Source: Maea johnstoni (taxonomy: Eukaryota > Annelida > Polychaeta > Spionida > Magelonidae). Taken from it: 64,000 nucleotides of DNA. Below are positions 33,222-44,829 of this stretch, one piece after another. Made by a program: the position numbers and the translations under genes. The stretch is taken from NCBI GenBank assembly GCA_963942565.1, contig OZ012694.1:25617031-25681030 (forward strand), written 5' to 3'. The notes beneath the pieces were generated by a model, which worked only from the letters and a program-made list of their open reading frames with translations, was not told where the DNA came from and searched no databases. Each line of letters begins with the position of its first letter. Positions within the stretch are counted from its first letter, which is position 1.

Positions 33222-33299
33222 TTTAATTTTTATTTTTCATACATGTTTTAAGGCTATATTAAATGTACTAGGTCATTCAGAAAATGTCTGAGATACCCA

Positions 33300-33530
33300 C
33301 AGGGTGCAAATAGGTTCCAAAACATTACTTGCTGAGCTGTGGGAGGAAAAGCTGCCCCTTAAGTTAACTTGCCCCGCCGGCACTTCCACTTGCCCTGCCA
33401 CTCTGTTAAACAAAGGGGAGTTACATTGTGAGTACTCTGCCCAAAACATTACTTGCCGAGCGGGGCAAGTTAGGGTCTTGTTCTGCCTTAAATAGACTTG
33501 CAACGGGGCAAGTGGTTATTTTGTACTGTA
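33300..33530. mobile_element. Repeat family E (CAGGGTGCAA), copy 1
   Basis: Starts CAGGGTGCAAATAGGTT and ends GTTATTTTGTACTGT. It contains several direct and inverted ACTTGCCCCGCC / GGGGCAAGT strings. Co-linear with 55803-56019. Terminal complementarity is poor in this copy. Confidence 0.5.
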
Positions 33531-34709
33531 CCCATTTAGTCATTCATGTATTTGGCACAGTATTTAGACATAATTTAATGGTTAGCACATAGAATGCCTT
33601 GATTGTCTGTTTAATATGCATAGATGCATGGATCAATTTTTCTTTTTCGGCAACTGACCAGTTTCCATGGAAAAGTGACAAAAATCAATATTTCTGATTT
33701 AATTAGTGTTAATATGGGAAAAACACATCTGTTCATTATGTGGGTGCTGGTCTCTACGACTTCCGTTGATTGAAATAAGACACAAAGAATTAAGACTGGG
33801 AAATAGTGGGCTGGATAAATCAAGATTTTGATCAAATCATGCACTTTGGGGTAGAAGCATGAAGCTACTGAAGCACACTTTATCTTATATTTCACTACCA
33901 TTGAATTTTATTTATCGATTTGTGTGCAAATGCGTAGTGTTGAATGTAGCCATTATCGTTTTTGATAACTGTTGAATAGTTTTGGCCATTCAATACCTCA
34001 CTCATAGTGATTTCTTTTAATTTGAGCCATCCTTTAAAATTACTGGTAAAATTATTCACCAATGTACATCATTGTTGGGTAGAGCCCTACAGGCTCGGTT
34101 TTGGCTGCTTACTGGGAGGGCACGGGTATTGCCACAATCACCTACCTCCCGAGATCAATTCCTCTGACGTACATCATTGTTGGGTAGGAATGCATTCAAT
34201 AGTATTAATGGTAGTGATTAGACAAAATGAACCTTTTTTGCCCTATTTTTGAAATTGCAAAAAGAAAAGAATTGTTTTTAAATTCAAATTTCAAAGAGAA
34301 TTATTATTATGTCCATTTAAATCTAAGGTGAGAACAATGATTTTCATTCAAAACCCAGGAGAGAACTTAGACTTTCAGTCAAATTGTTAGTTAAACTGGC
34401 TGTGTTTTTTCTATATTTGTATTTGTGTTAGACCCCCTCGGCACTCTGCCTGCATAGTTGGCCATAAATCTGTCAGGTAGTAGACGGGAAAGATTGGTCA
34501 TACTGATTTCAACATGCAGGGCCAATCTTGCACACCAAATCTGCATTTAGAGGTTTTTACTTCTGAATGCCTGCTGTAGTTACGAGACTGCTTGCTGCCA
34601 CTACATGTGATGCATGTGGGAGAGTTGCCAGTGACTTGGGGTGAGGTGGAGATTTTTTCGTTGGATATTTTGGTTTCCATCACACTTTCAACTGACTAGT
34701 CATGACTTA
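33531..34709. other. Mostly unassigned; 19-bp direct repeat
   Basis: GTACATCATTGTTGGGTAG occurs at about 34062 and 34170, bracketing a 90-base GC-richer segment with AGAGCCCTACAGGCTC; this could be an insertion with a long duplication or a tandem repeat. A 96-codon minus frame (33611-33901) has no recognisable domain. Confidence 0.4.
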
Positions 34710-34941
34710 GGCCTAAAGAAAAAGTTGTTTGTTTCCTGTAACCCTACCCTAACAAGTTTTTTATTCAAAAAAGTCCCTACCCTAAAGTTTTTATTCCGCC
34801 CTCCCAACTCCCAATCAACGAAAAACATGCATAAAACACATTTCTAACAAAATAATTGACCAAATGTTTTTTTTTACCGACCTACCTACCTTACTTTTTT
34901 TCGGACAGTTACAGGAAACAAACAAATTATTTTTCTAGGCC
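34710..34941. mobile_element. PIF/Harbinger-like MITE family B, copy 7
   Basis: GGCCTAAAGAAAAAG to TTTTTCTAGGCC with TTA on both sides (34707-34709, 34942-34944). Confidence 0.88.
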
Positions 34942-34954
34942 TTATAATGCTGCA

Positions 34955-36975
34955 ATATGGCAGAAAACGTGAAATAAGTGATAAACCAAATTCCGAATAC
35001 CAGAGTCAAATCCCTTTACTTCGTCTTCCAATATCATTAACACCTATGATCAGTCAGATGGTTGATGATGTTTGTAGCACATGGCTTTCATACAGGATGT
35101 TACCTTTTGACCCAGTATCAAAGCAGAAAAAATGAAATAAGTGATAAACCAAATTCCAAATACCAGTCATCCCTTTGCCTTCACTTCCAATATCACCAAC
35201 ACCTCTGATCAGTCAGCTGAGCAATGACGTATGTTGCACAGGCCTTTCTTACACAACGTTGCCTTTTGACCCCTATCAAAGCAGAAAAAGTGAAATAAGT
35301 AATAATTTCAAATTCCAAGTACCAGTCCAGTCCCTTGACTTCACCTTTACTTCCAATACCAGCAGCACCTATGATCAGCCAGTTGGTGGATGACGTATGT
35401 GATACCAGGCCTTTCTTACACATGCACTGTTGCCTTTTGACCCCTTTATAGCAGAAAAAGTGAAATAAGTGATAATTTGAATTCAAATTCCAAGTACCAG
35501 TCCAGTCCCTTGACTTCACCTTCACTGTCAATATCAGCAGCACCTATGATCAGTCAGCTGGGGGATGACGTATGTTGCACCAGGCCTTTCTTACACATGC
35601 ACTGTTGCCTTTTGACCCCTTTATAGCAGAAAAAGTGAAATAAGTGATAATTTGAATTCAAATTCCAAGTACCAGTCCAGTCCCTTGACTTCACCTTCAC
35701 TGTCAATATCAGCAGCACCTATGATCAGTCAGCTGGGGGATGACGTATGTTGCACCAGGCCTTTCTTACACAACGTTGCCTTTTGACCCCTTTAAAGAAG
35801 AAAAAGTGAAATAAGTGATAATTTCAAATTCCAAGTACCTGTCAAGTCCCTTGACTTCACCTTCACTTCCAATATCACCAACACCTATGATCAGTCAGCT
35901 GGCGATGACGTATGTTGCACCAGGCCTTTCTTACACAATGTTGCTTTTTGACCCTATCAAAGCAGAAAAAGTGAAATAAGTGATAATTTCAAATTCCAAG
36001 TACCTGTCAAGTCCCTTGACTTCACCTTCACTTCCAATATCACCAACACCTATGATCAGTCAGCTGGCGATGACGTATGTTGCACCAGGCCTTTCTTACA
36101 CAATGTTGCTTTTTGACCCTATCAAAGCAGAAAAAGTGAAATAAGTGATAATTTCAAATTCCAAGTACCTGTCAAGTCCCTTGACTTCACCTTCACTTCC
36201 AATATCACCAACACCTATGATCAGTCAGCTGGCGATGACGTATGTTGCACCAGGCCTTTCTTACACAACGTTGCCTTTTGACCCCTTTAAAGAAGAAAAA
36301 GTGAAATAAGTGATAATTTCAAATTCCAAGTACCTGTCAAGTCCCTTGACTTCACCTTCACTTCCAATATCACCAACACCTATGATCAGTCAGCTGGCGA
36401 TGACGTATGTTGCACCAGGCTTTCTTACACAACGTTGCCTTTTGACCCCTTTAAAGAAGAAAAAGTGAAATAAGTGAAATAAGTGATAATTTCAAATTCC
36501 AAGTACCAGTCCAGTCCCTTGACTTCACCTTCACTTCCAATATCAGCAGCACCTCTGATCAGTCAGCTGGCGATGACGTATGTTGCACAGGCCTTTCTTA
36601 CACAATGTTGCCTTTTGACCCCTTTAAAGCAGAAAAGTGAAATAAGTGATAATTCAAATTCAAATTCCAAGTACCAGTCCAGTCCCTTGACTTCACCTTC
36701 ACTTCCAATATCAGCAGCACCTCTGATCAGTCAGCTGGCGATGACGTATGTTGCACAGGCCTTTCTTACACAATGTTGCCTTTTGACCCCTTTAAAGCAG
36801 AAAAGTGAAATAAGTGATAATTCAAATTCAAATTCCAAGTACCAGTCCAGTCCCTTGACTTCACCTTTACTTCCAATACCAGCAGCACCTATTATCAGTC
36901 AGCTGAGTGATGACGTATGTTGCACCAGGCTTTCTTACACAACGTTGCCTTTTGACCCTATCAAAGCGCCAGAAT
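34955..36975. repeat. ~170-bp satellite array, about 12 units
   Basis: Units of 165-177 bases: GCAGAAAAAGTGAAATAAGT, GATAATTTCAAATTCCAAGT, ACCAGTCCAGTCCCTTGACT, TCACCTTCACTTCCAATATC, ATGATCAGTCAGCTGG, GATGACGTATGTTGCACCAG, CTTTCTTACACAACGTTGCC, TTTTGACCC. The first two units are the most diverged and the last are most alike, and the array ends in AATGACGTCATGG. A TGACGTA (CRE/ATF-like half site) is present in most units. The 164-codon plus frame at 36483 and a 116-codon minus frame are array artefacts. Confidence 0.93.
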
Positions 36976-37179
36976 GACGTCATGGGTGATGCAACTTTAA
37001 AAGACAAATTACTCAACTCACCCCTGAAGTGCAGCGTTCTTTTGTTGTAGCAGTGACTCAGTCGCAAGGGCTATATTGTTAGTTCAATGATCAATCATCG
37101 GAAGTTTTTCAACTCCTTGGTCTCTTTGCTTGTTGTTGAAGATAAATTATCTGTGCATGTAGGTGACTTGATCAATGAC

Positions 37180-37372
37180 TTGTCTATACTGTTTTTTTGT
37201 TATTTTGGTTATGTTTGTTTCCAAACCTTTGATAGATTTGATAGATTTGTCTATACTGTTATTTTGTTATTCTGGTCGTGTTTGTTTCCAAACCTTTGAT
37301 AGATTTGATAGATTTGTCTATACTGTTGTTTTGTTATTTTGGTCATGTTTCTTTCCAAACTTTAGATAGATT
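37180..37372. repeat. ~66-bp tandem repeat, three units
   Basis: Units read TTGTCTATACTGTTNTTTTG, TTATTTTGGTCATGTTTGTT, TCCAAACCTTTGATAGATTT, GATAGAT. Phenylalanine-rich plus frames here are artefacts. Confidence 0.85.
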
Positions 37373-38084
37373 TATGGAATCAGTTACGCAAGCAAGTGAT
37401 CAACAATATTAACGGTTGTAACCTCTCTGTTTTACTTACAAGGTCTCTCGCAGTGATGAGTCATATTCCCAAACAGATGATTCACATTTGCAAGACATAG
37501 ACTTAGAAAGCAGTTTTCATTACTATCATTTTTCATTCATTTTTCAGCCTAACTCTCTTAGTACAAAATCTCTTTTTAAGACCAAAGCCTGATGTTTCAA
37601 CAGAAGCAGATCCTTGCAATATTGCTTTGCTTATGCTCATTAACACTATATTCTGCTTTGTTTTTTTCATGTATGTATAATTTGTTTTTTTCATGTATAA
37701 ATAATTTGGACACCATTTCTTTCATGCACCAGCAGGCAATTGGCTACAAACCTGAATGACAGGCTGTGTAGATGTATGCAATAATGGCCATGTTAGCCAT
37801 CAAGAATTAACTTTTGATTAGTGGTAATTCAGTTTTTCTAGTGTTGTGGATAAATGTGTGGCTATTTCGGGAACCTTTATTGAATTAGTGTTACTCTCTG
37901 GAGGAAATTGAGTGAACAGCAAGAGGAGAAATCATTGTTATTCATGGGTATTGGCTCTGCTGCAGAGAAGGACCTCAAATACAAGCCAGGACCTGGTTTC
38001 ACAAAACACCCTATATCTAGTACCTTTAAGCTCTTAGGTGAGGGCTTTTTCCTTAGTAATACCTTAACTCTTCTAGATTTTCTG
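37373..38084. other. No recognisable feature
   Basis: AT-rich unique sequence with a local repeat of TTTTTTTCATGTAT at about 37665 and 37690. Confidence 0.35.
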
Positions 38085-38320
38085 GCAAGGTTAACTTATT
38101 TATCTAAAAACTTAACCCTTCCAATGCTAAGGCTACTTCTGTCCAATGCACAATAATGCAAAGAATTTTGAGAAACTATCTAAACCCTGTCATGTTGGTA
38201 TTCATTGGATAGCTCTCCCTGACTACACTCATATGAGTACCCATGTGGCAGGGTTTATTTTTCATTTTTTTTTTTGCATCATTTTGTATTTGGCAAAATT
38301 AGCAACCAGCAGCACAAGGG
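38085..38320 (+). mobile_element. TTAA-type MITE family A with co-duplicated flank, copy 1
   Basis: The MITE body is 38116-38320, from CCCTTCCAATGCTAAGG to CAGCACAAGGG, flanked by TTAA and TTAT. About 30 bases outside it (TCTGGCAAGGTTAACTTATT, TATCTAAAAAC) are shared with the copy at 48041, as are private differences inside (ATGCACAATAATGCAAAG). The two are therefore copies of a larger unit. Confidence 0.87.
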
Positions 38321-38384
38321 TTATGGTTACCTTAACAATGAAGTAAGGGGAAACACTGGCACTTAAGGAAACCTAAGGATTCTT

Positions 38385-38720
38385 ACTACAGCTATTGTGA
38401 CTCCACCTGGAGGATAAAAGTAGAACTAAAAAACTAAAAACTAGATCATGGACATTCAACACCCGATTTGTAACAAGTCTATCATCCGGAGATGCAGGAG
38501 ATCCACTGCAGCTCTTGTGGCTCCACCTAGGGGGTAAAAACCGAACTAAACATTTGGCTTAAAACAACACAGGGTAGATCATGTTCATCCAACACAGACG
38601 TGTAGCAAGTCTATCATCAGGGGTTGGAGTAGTTCTACTGTAGCATATGTGGCTCCACCTAGTGGGTAAAAGCAGAACTAACCTTTTGGCTGAAGTCAAC
38701 CCAGGGTAGATCATGGCTTT
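38385..38720. repeat. ~120-bp tandem repeat, three units
   Basis: Units contain GTGGCTCCACCTAGGGGGTA, AAAGCAGAACTAA, CAGGGTAGATCATG and GTAGCAAGTCTATCATC. The last string recalls the ends of element L at 10131. Confidence 0.75.
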
Positions 38721-39207
38721 TCTTGCCTGAATATCTCCTCGGCCAGAGTCGTCTTGGCCTAAGATACTTTTGAACATAACTTTGGAATTCATCAAAAATT
38801 CACAATACATTTGACAGAGATTTGTGAGTTAGAATTTGATAAACATTTCTTCTTGAAATATTTTCTGAAAATTCCTCTTGTTAGAGAGATATCACCAAAA
38901 TAATCAGGTGGTTTTTGGCACTTAACAGGCAATTCTGTCGTCAGTTGAGCGTGGCCTGATTCCTGGGCCTATTATTCCCCAGGTCTGTCTGAGGACAAAC
39001 CAGAGCTGATTGATGACATGGCCTCAAAGCTGACTCAGGCTGTGGAGAGAAACTAGCACTCCACTTCCTTCCCTTGGCATTCATATGATGATGGCAAGAC
39101 CTGATCTTGAGTGACATGGAACTGAGAAATCAGGGAGGGAGTTATTGTGATTGGCTCCTTTGAGAATCAGTAATCCACGGATGATGGAAAAGCACTTCTT
39201 TTAAATT

Positions 39208-39569
39208 GTTGATCGTTGCAGGCTAATAGGCTAAAGGATAAAGAAGTGAGCCCTGAGGACACCCCTCTGTGTGACCATCAATGCATGGAAGCATGGTCAC
39301 AGCCAGCAGGGCGTCTGGGTGTCTTTTTGGACACCCAAACCCTTAAAAAGCACCCCTCAGGATACCCAATGTTATGTTTATGTTTATGGTTGATCGTTGC
39401 AGGCTAATAGGCTAAAGGATAAAGAAGTGAGCCCTGAGGACACCCCTCTGTGTGACCATCAATGCATGGAAGCATGGTCACAGCCAGCAGGGCGTCTGGG
39501 TGTCTTTTTGGACACCCAAACCCTTAAAAAGCACCCCTCAGGATACCCAATGTTATGTTTATGTTTATG
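39208..39569 (+). repeat. Perfect 181-bp tandem duplication
   Basis: 39208-39388 and 39389-39569 appear identical base for base; the next four bases (TTGA) begin a third copy that does not continue. Each copy includes the hairpins GTGACCAT...ATGGTCAC and GGGTGTC...GACACCC. A 63-codon and an 86-codon plus frame share 59 residues only because of this duplication. Confidence 0.95.
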
Positions 39570-39573
39570 GTTG

Positions 39574-40500
39574 AAATCTGAAAATATTGTGTTCCCCCCT
39601 AAAAACTCTGACACACAAATATTTAACAATTGCCAATTTTGGACACCCAGTTTCTAAATCCTGGCTAGGTCTCTGCATTGAAGCCTTAAACATAAGCTGT
39701 GCTTTGGGGCAAAGAACCACTTGTTCAAATATAAGTTGTCTAGGTTATTTGAAGTTAACCATTATGCTGCTGTTGGCAAATTTGGCCAATACAAAAGGAG
39801 GAAAACAAACTGAAACTGAAACCCTGGCTAATTTCAAGTCTGAACATGTATTTAAGGCTTGGTGGCAATTTGTATTTCTGCGTGTAGGCCTTTAAAAAGC
39901 AAAATAAACTGCCAGTCAAACTAAACAAAAAGCTATTCTCTCTATATTCCACACCACGCTATTTATTCTAGGCTTTATACCATTCTGCGTGTGTGCATTC
40001 ACCTAGATTCAGTAAAGCCCAAAATAAACTACCTTATCACTCTGTAAAATGGAAAAACAAGAAGATTGTAGTTGAAAGGGTTTTTCAAACCCTGTGATTT
40101 TCTTTTTCAACTGTCACTATCATGTGCGCCTGTACCTTCACATATATACAGCAAAACCCAAAACAGTACAAAATTAGTATATTCCAAGTGTTGGTAGGAT
40201 CTTTCAAGCCCTGCCATGTTTTTTTGACTAGCACCGTTCTATGTGTCTTAACGTTCACCTATATTCAGCCAGGCCCAGAATAAACTAGACACATTCACTC
40301 TGTAAATCAGAAAAGCCTATGGTCAGGCCCATCATCCATCAGTAGAAAAAAAGGGTGTGACCTGAGGTGCCGTCATGTGTGGTGAGCATGGGAGCTTATT
40401 ATAGAAACATTTATAGAAAGTAAACATGTGGTACAAAGTATGTTGTTTCAGGTTCATGTCTTGTCTAGGCCAGGAGTGGTAGATTTTGACTTCAAGTACT
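39574..40500. other. Mostly unassigned; family A MITE fragment
   Basis: 39755-39835 is a family A end in minus orientation (TTAACCATTATGCTGCTG to CTGAAACCCTGGC). The rest shows a loose repeat of CCNGTAAANCAGAAAA-type strings at 40040 and 40290 but no clear unit. Confidence 0.5.
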
Positions 40501-40518
40501 CTTAGCTCTGGCTGTACT

Positions 40519-40905
40519 ACTAGTATACAATAGAATATGATACAATGCAATGCAATATGATGCAATACAATACAATACAATACAATACAATACAATACAA
40601 TACAATACAATACAAAACAATACAATGCAATGCATTACCATACAATGCAAAATCAATACAGTACAAAAACAATACAATGCAAAATCAATGCAATACAATT
40701 TTGATATGTTATAATGTGATATAGTATGATACAATATAATTATATAATACAATACAATATGATACAATACAATGTACTATAAATGTACAATATTTGAATG
40801 TAATATAATGTAATACATTAGAATATTTGTCATGCAATACAACATGCAATAAATTACAATATAATAGAATACAATGTTGTACATTGACTATTAGCATGCA
40901 CTACA
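40519..40905. repeat. ATACA pentanucleotide repeat with degenerate tail
   Basis: A pure (ATACA)n core at about 40560-40615 decays into ATACA/ATGCA/ATATA variants through 40900 and resumes at 41290-41370 beyond a 380-base interruption. Cys-Ile-Val-Leu-Tyr frames on minus are artefacts. Confidence 0.9.
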
Positions 40906-40911
40906 CCAACA

Positions 40912-41285
40912 GACAGGGTTCGACAATAAAGGTAGCCCAATTGCCCCAGGCCAGTAGATATTTATTTTTTGGAGGTCTGAGCTAGTAGATTGACTAGCTA
41001 CCTAGCTGGCCCGATGGTGCTCGCCTGGCGATGAGGGATCGTCCTCTCATCGCGATCACCATATCTGACCGCCATCTTTGTTTACTGTGTTTGCACGTCA
41101 ATCGCGCAAGTAGAGTGAACGCTTGCTAAAGCACCCAATCACTTGTCTTGATGAGTGATTATATTGCGAGCGCCAACGCATGTGATTCTCACGCCGAATT
41201 CACACACTTTACGCTTGCTCTTCCAGCAAATCACTCATTTTACTGAATTACATACTTTGCAGCAAGCATTCAGTATGTAAATTTG
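40912..41285 (+). mobile_element. Insertion in the ATACA repeat, hAT-like left end
   Basis: Begins CAGGGTTCGACAATAAAGG, like the CAGGGCTCGAC elements, and is GC-richer (GCGATCACCATATC, ATTGCGAGCGCC) than its flanks. ATACA repeats stand on both sides. The matching right terminus was not found, so the element is incomplete or composite. Confidence 0.45.
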
Positions 41286-41672
41286 GAATACAAGATATTA
41301 CAATATATTACAATCCAATACAGTTCAATAGAATGCAATTCTATGCAATACAATGCAATACAATACAACTTTGATTTAAAAGACAAAAGATAAGAATAAA
41401 CATCACTAGAAAGGATGGGCATCCGTATAAGGTCTTGCCAACATTTTATATATGGATTTTAGATCATCAATATATTTGCTTTCAGCTTAGTATATCAATT
41501 GGAATTTCAATATTTACTTATGTTGAAGAAAACCCATGAACTTTGTTAAACATTATAAAAAAACTTTAAATTTCCAATCCTATTCCAGTCAAGCAAAACA
41601 GAAACTTTTTTCCTTTTAACCATGGGATGTAAAGATTGATTTGTTGCTTGTGGATGAAACCAGAGTCCTGGG

Positions 41673-41698
41673 AGGGGAGGGGGGGGGGGGGGGGGGGC
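41673..41698. repeat. poly-G tract
   Basis: A G-rich run of about 25 bases (GGGAGGGG then pure G). Confidence 0.9.
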
Positions 41699-41769
41699 AG
41701 AGATAATTACCCATCCCTTAGTCACTGGCAACTTTCTCACATGGCCCTGCTTTTTTCAAACCTGAGAAG

Positions 41770-41905
41770 TGGTAAGGACAGCAAGCAGTCAGTGACAACA
41801 CTCTACACCACTCAGCTATCAGGGAAGGCTTTCAGTGGTGAGAGACAGCTAGCAAGCAGTCAGTGACAACACCCTAGACCACTCAGCTATCGGGACAGGC
41901 CCCTG
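41770..41905. repeat. Outlying units of the 67-bp satellite
   Basis: Two units: CAGCAAGCAGTCAGTGACAA, ACCACTCAGCTATCAGGG and TTCAGTGGTGAGAGACAGC, then a second set. They are 26 kb from the main array at 13670-15240. Confidence 0.85.
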
Positions 41906-42280
41906 TGGGTCGTAAAGATTTATTTGCTGGCTGATGTGAGTGTTTGGACATTAGCGTCCTCACATTTCATTCCTGCTGACGTGTTGATTGGGGTCGAAGT
42001 TTGATGTTGTTTGCAAAGTTGACTAATGGAGATGGAAATAATGGTGTAATGAACTTGGGAGTGTTTGCGTCCCTTGATAAAACAGCAATTTGCGCCAGAA
42101 ACACATGTTTATTGAGGACTCCAGGTGAAACTTTTCAGGTCAGGGCTGATCTTTTCTATAAGGTTAAGCCATTCGCGTATAGAGTATTCCCTAGAAATGC
42201 GCTGTTTGGATACTTTAGCAAATGAATATAAAAAAAAGTTGTGCTTTGATTAATGCTTCTACTCAGAGTGTGGCCAACAG
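41906..42280. other. No recognisable feature
   Basis: A 74-codon plus frame (42001-42225) was examined; no domain or splice-site support. Confidence 0.35.
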
Positions 42281-42284
42281 TTAT

Positions 42285-42319
42285 TGTTATTATTATTATT
42301 GTTAGTATTATTGTTATTA

Positions 42320-42350
<31 letters not shown>

Positions 42351-42371
42351 CATTATTATTATTATTATTAA

Positions 42372-42414
<43 letters not shown>

Positions 42415-42475
42415 GTTATTATCATTATTATTATCATTATTATTATCATTATCATAACTACTATTATTATTATTA
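42285..42475. repeat. (ATT)n microsatellite
   Basis: Imperfect trinucleotide tract with GTT, ATC and AAT variants. Poly-Ile frames are artefacts. Confidence 0.95.
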
Positions 42476-43054
42476 TTTTAGATATGGGTAGTACTTAACC
42501 TTAGATTTCATTGAATATGATTTACAGCATTTCCAGGAGTTTAAGATGAAATGGGTCATTCGTCAATAAAGCTGCATTGATGAAACACAGACCAGCAAAA
42601 TAAGAACACGGCATGCACTCATGCAGAAAATATTACCTTGTGTTATTTCAGGATTTCACGCAAACTAGACAATAGTTAATTGCTGAAGGCCGGAAGCAGG
42701 TTTCCAGGTAGCATAGAATTCCCTATATGGATTGGCTGAGATGCTGCTAGGAGGTCTGTTGGCATCTAGCCCAGGCAGAATCATTGACATATGAAAATTT
42801 GATGATCTCTTGATGTATGGCTCATTTTTTGGGGCATGTTTTGACTGCACGGGTATGAGTTGTTCATTTATATCAGTCCATGTTAGCCTGCCTACCTGGA
42901 CAGAATTGACAATAAATCCCTTGATAGATGGGTGGCACTGATATGAATTATCTAAGACTGTTGAGGATGTATTCTAATGCTGCGACAATGCCCTTGTTTG
43001 GTAAGAGTATGAATTAGAATTACAGACAGCAGACTTGCTGTTGGCTTAGATGAC
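42476..43054. other. No recognisable feature
   Basis: Unique-looking sequence without supported frames. Confidence 0.35.
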
Positions 43055-43250
43055 CAAACACAAGTGGATTCGAAACCAGCCAGTCAACCTAAACATGCCT
43101 AGGCTCAACCAGTGTCAACTTATAGCCACTAATAGGCCAAAATTGGTGCTCTGGGTGGAGATAAGATTTCTCAGTAATGTAATTGATGCGAGAGCCCTGA
43201 TTGGTCCTTGTTCCCATGTGACCTCGCGCCGATGCCTTATCTGGTACTCC
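43055..43250 (+). repeat. Unclassified dispersed repeat I, copy 2
   Basis: Same order of landmarks as 6285-6475, including CAACCTAAACATGCC, CTCAACCAGT, GAGCCCTGATTGGTCC and CATGTGACCTCGCGCCGATG. No termini identified. Confidence 0.55.
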
Positions 43251-43461
43251 TGGCATGAGTCCAGCACTTAACTATAGGGCATATAGTAATTGGTCTCTTG
43301 CTACATATCCATTCTTTTCTTCATCCAAGCTGTTGGTAGGTGTGTGCTCATTCACTATTGACTCTATAAAAGGGTAAATATGAAGGCCTAGTAGTCAGGA
43401 TAAGTCCTTATCTGGACTTCAATATCTTAAAAAGTCATTGTGCGTCTTTTAAGTACCATTA

Positions 43462-43679
43462 GGCCTAAAACAAGTTGTTTGTTTCCTATCACCCTACCCT
43501 TACAAGATTTTTACTTTAAAAAATCCCTGCCCTTAATTTCTGTCTGCCCATACAACTCCCAATCAACATAAAACATGCATGAAACACTCACTTAAAAAAA
43601 ATGATAATCCAATAACAAAAGGAACTACCTACCCTATTTTTCAGACTATAACATGAACCAAACAATTACTTTTTAGGCC
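43462..43679. mobile_element. PIF/Harbinger-like MITE family B, copy 8
   Basis: GGCCTAAAACAAGTTG to ACTTTTTAGGCC, TTA on both sides (43459-43461, 43680-43682). More diverged inside than the other copies, hence probably older. Confidence 0.85.
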
Positions 43680-43995
43680 TTAACTTCTTTCTCAAAGGTG
43701 TATTGCACCAAGTATGGGAATTTAGTAATCGAAAGCCTGGGGCAAAAATGAACGTATTATCTTAGATCAATTTTTATCAAAATGTATTTCAAAGTTGGAT
43801 ACTCTGCTTACCTATCAGATAAGATCAGGTCACTGACATATTGACCACTGGTCAAGAATATGGTGCTGCCATCTAGATGTTAAAAATAAAACTAATTAAG
43901 ATTGGCAGTATTCATCTTAGCCGCCTGCCATCAGCTTGGTTGTTACAAAGCTCTTCATTTTTATATGAGGTATGCTGTTATGTGTGTGTGTGTGT

Positions 43996-44245
<250 letters not shown>

Positions 44246-44246
<1 letters not shown>

Positions 44247-44820
44247 TTCACACAACCTATTTGACTTTAGTTCTTCACTTGTCAGCTCTTTGGAAAAGAT
44301 TGCTCAACTGCCTTAAAATTTTCATATGAAATTGTATCCTTTTATTGTTGTTAGAATTATCTGTGGTGGTTATATGAGGTGTGAAGCACATAGAAATAAT
44401 TGGTATTCCTCCTGAACAAAATAAGTTGAGTTTTGCTTATATACTTAGTGGTATAGAAATGTTTACTTGCATAAAGTATCAAGAACCTTGATATGTTATA
44501 TACTGATAACCTTTTATCCATGTAGATGTATTGCTACTTATAGGGCAGTGTCACAACTATTTGGATCAGATGATTCAAGTCAGGTCTTGTTTACTCCAAG
44601 AAAACTGTGTCAGACAAGAACAAGTACATGAAGAACCATGAATAGAACAGTTATATGGACATGCACAACTTCTCTTGATCAATGAATCGGAAAATCCTTA
44701 GAAATCAGTGGGGAGCATCAATCAAATGGTTTTGGTCTGTAGGACAAGTTTTGACCCTGTAACATGGGGGTGTGATAGAGACTGTGTAACCTTGCTAAGT
44801 GACCCCCATGACTCCAAGCG
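44246..44820. other. No recognisable feature
   Basis: AT-rich sequence preceding the putative promoter of exon B. Confidence 0.35.
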
Positions 44821-44829
44821 CTTGGCCGA

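Noticed and set aside
36483-36977. 164-codon plus-strand frame with three peptide repeats
   Set aside because: It covers three units of the 170-bp satellite. Neighbouring units of other lengths break the frame, so there is no coding constraint.
39216-39657. Two related small proteins beginning MQANRLKDKEVSPED
   Set aside because: They arise from a perfect 181-bp tandem duplication; 181 is not a multiple of three and no other gene signals are present.
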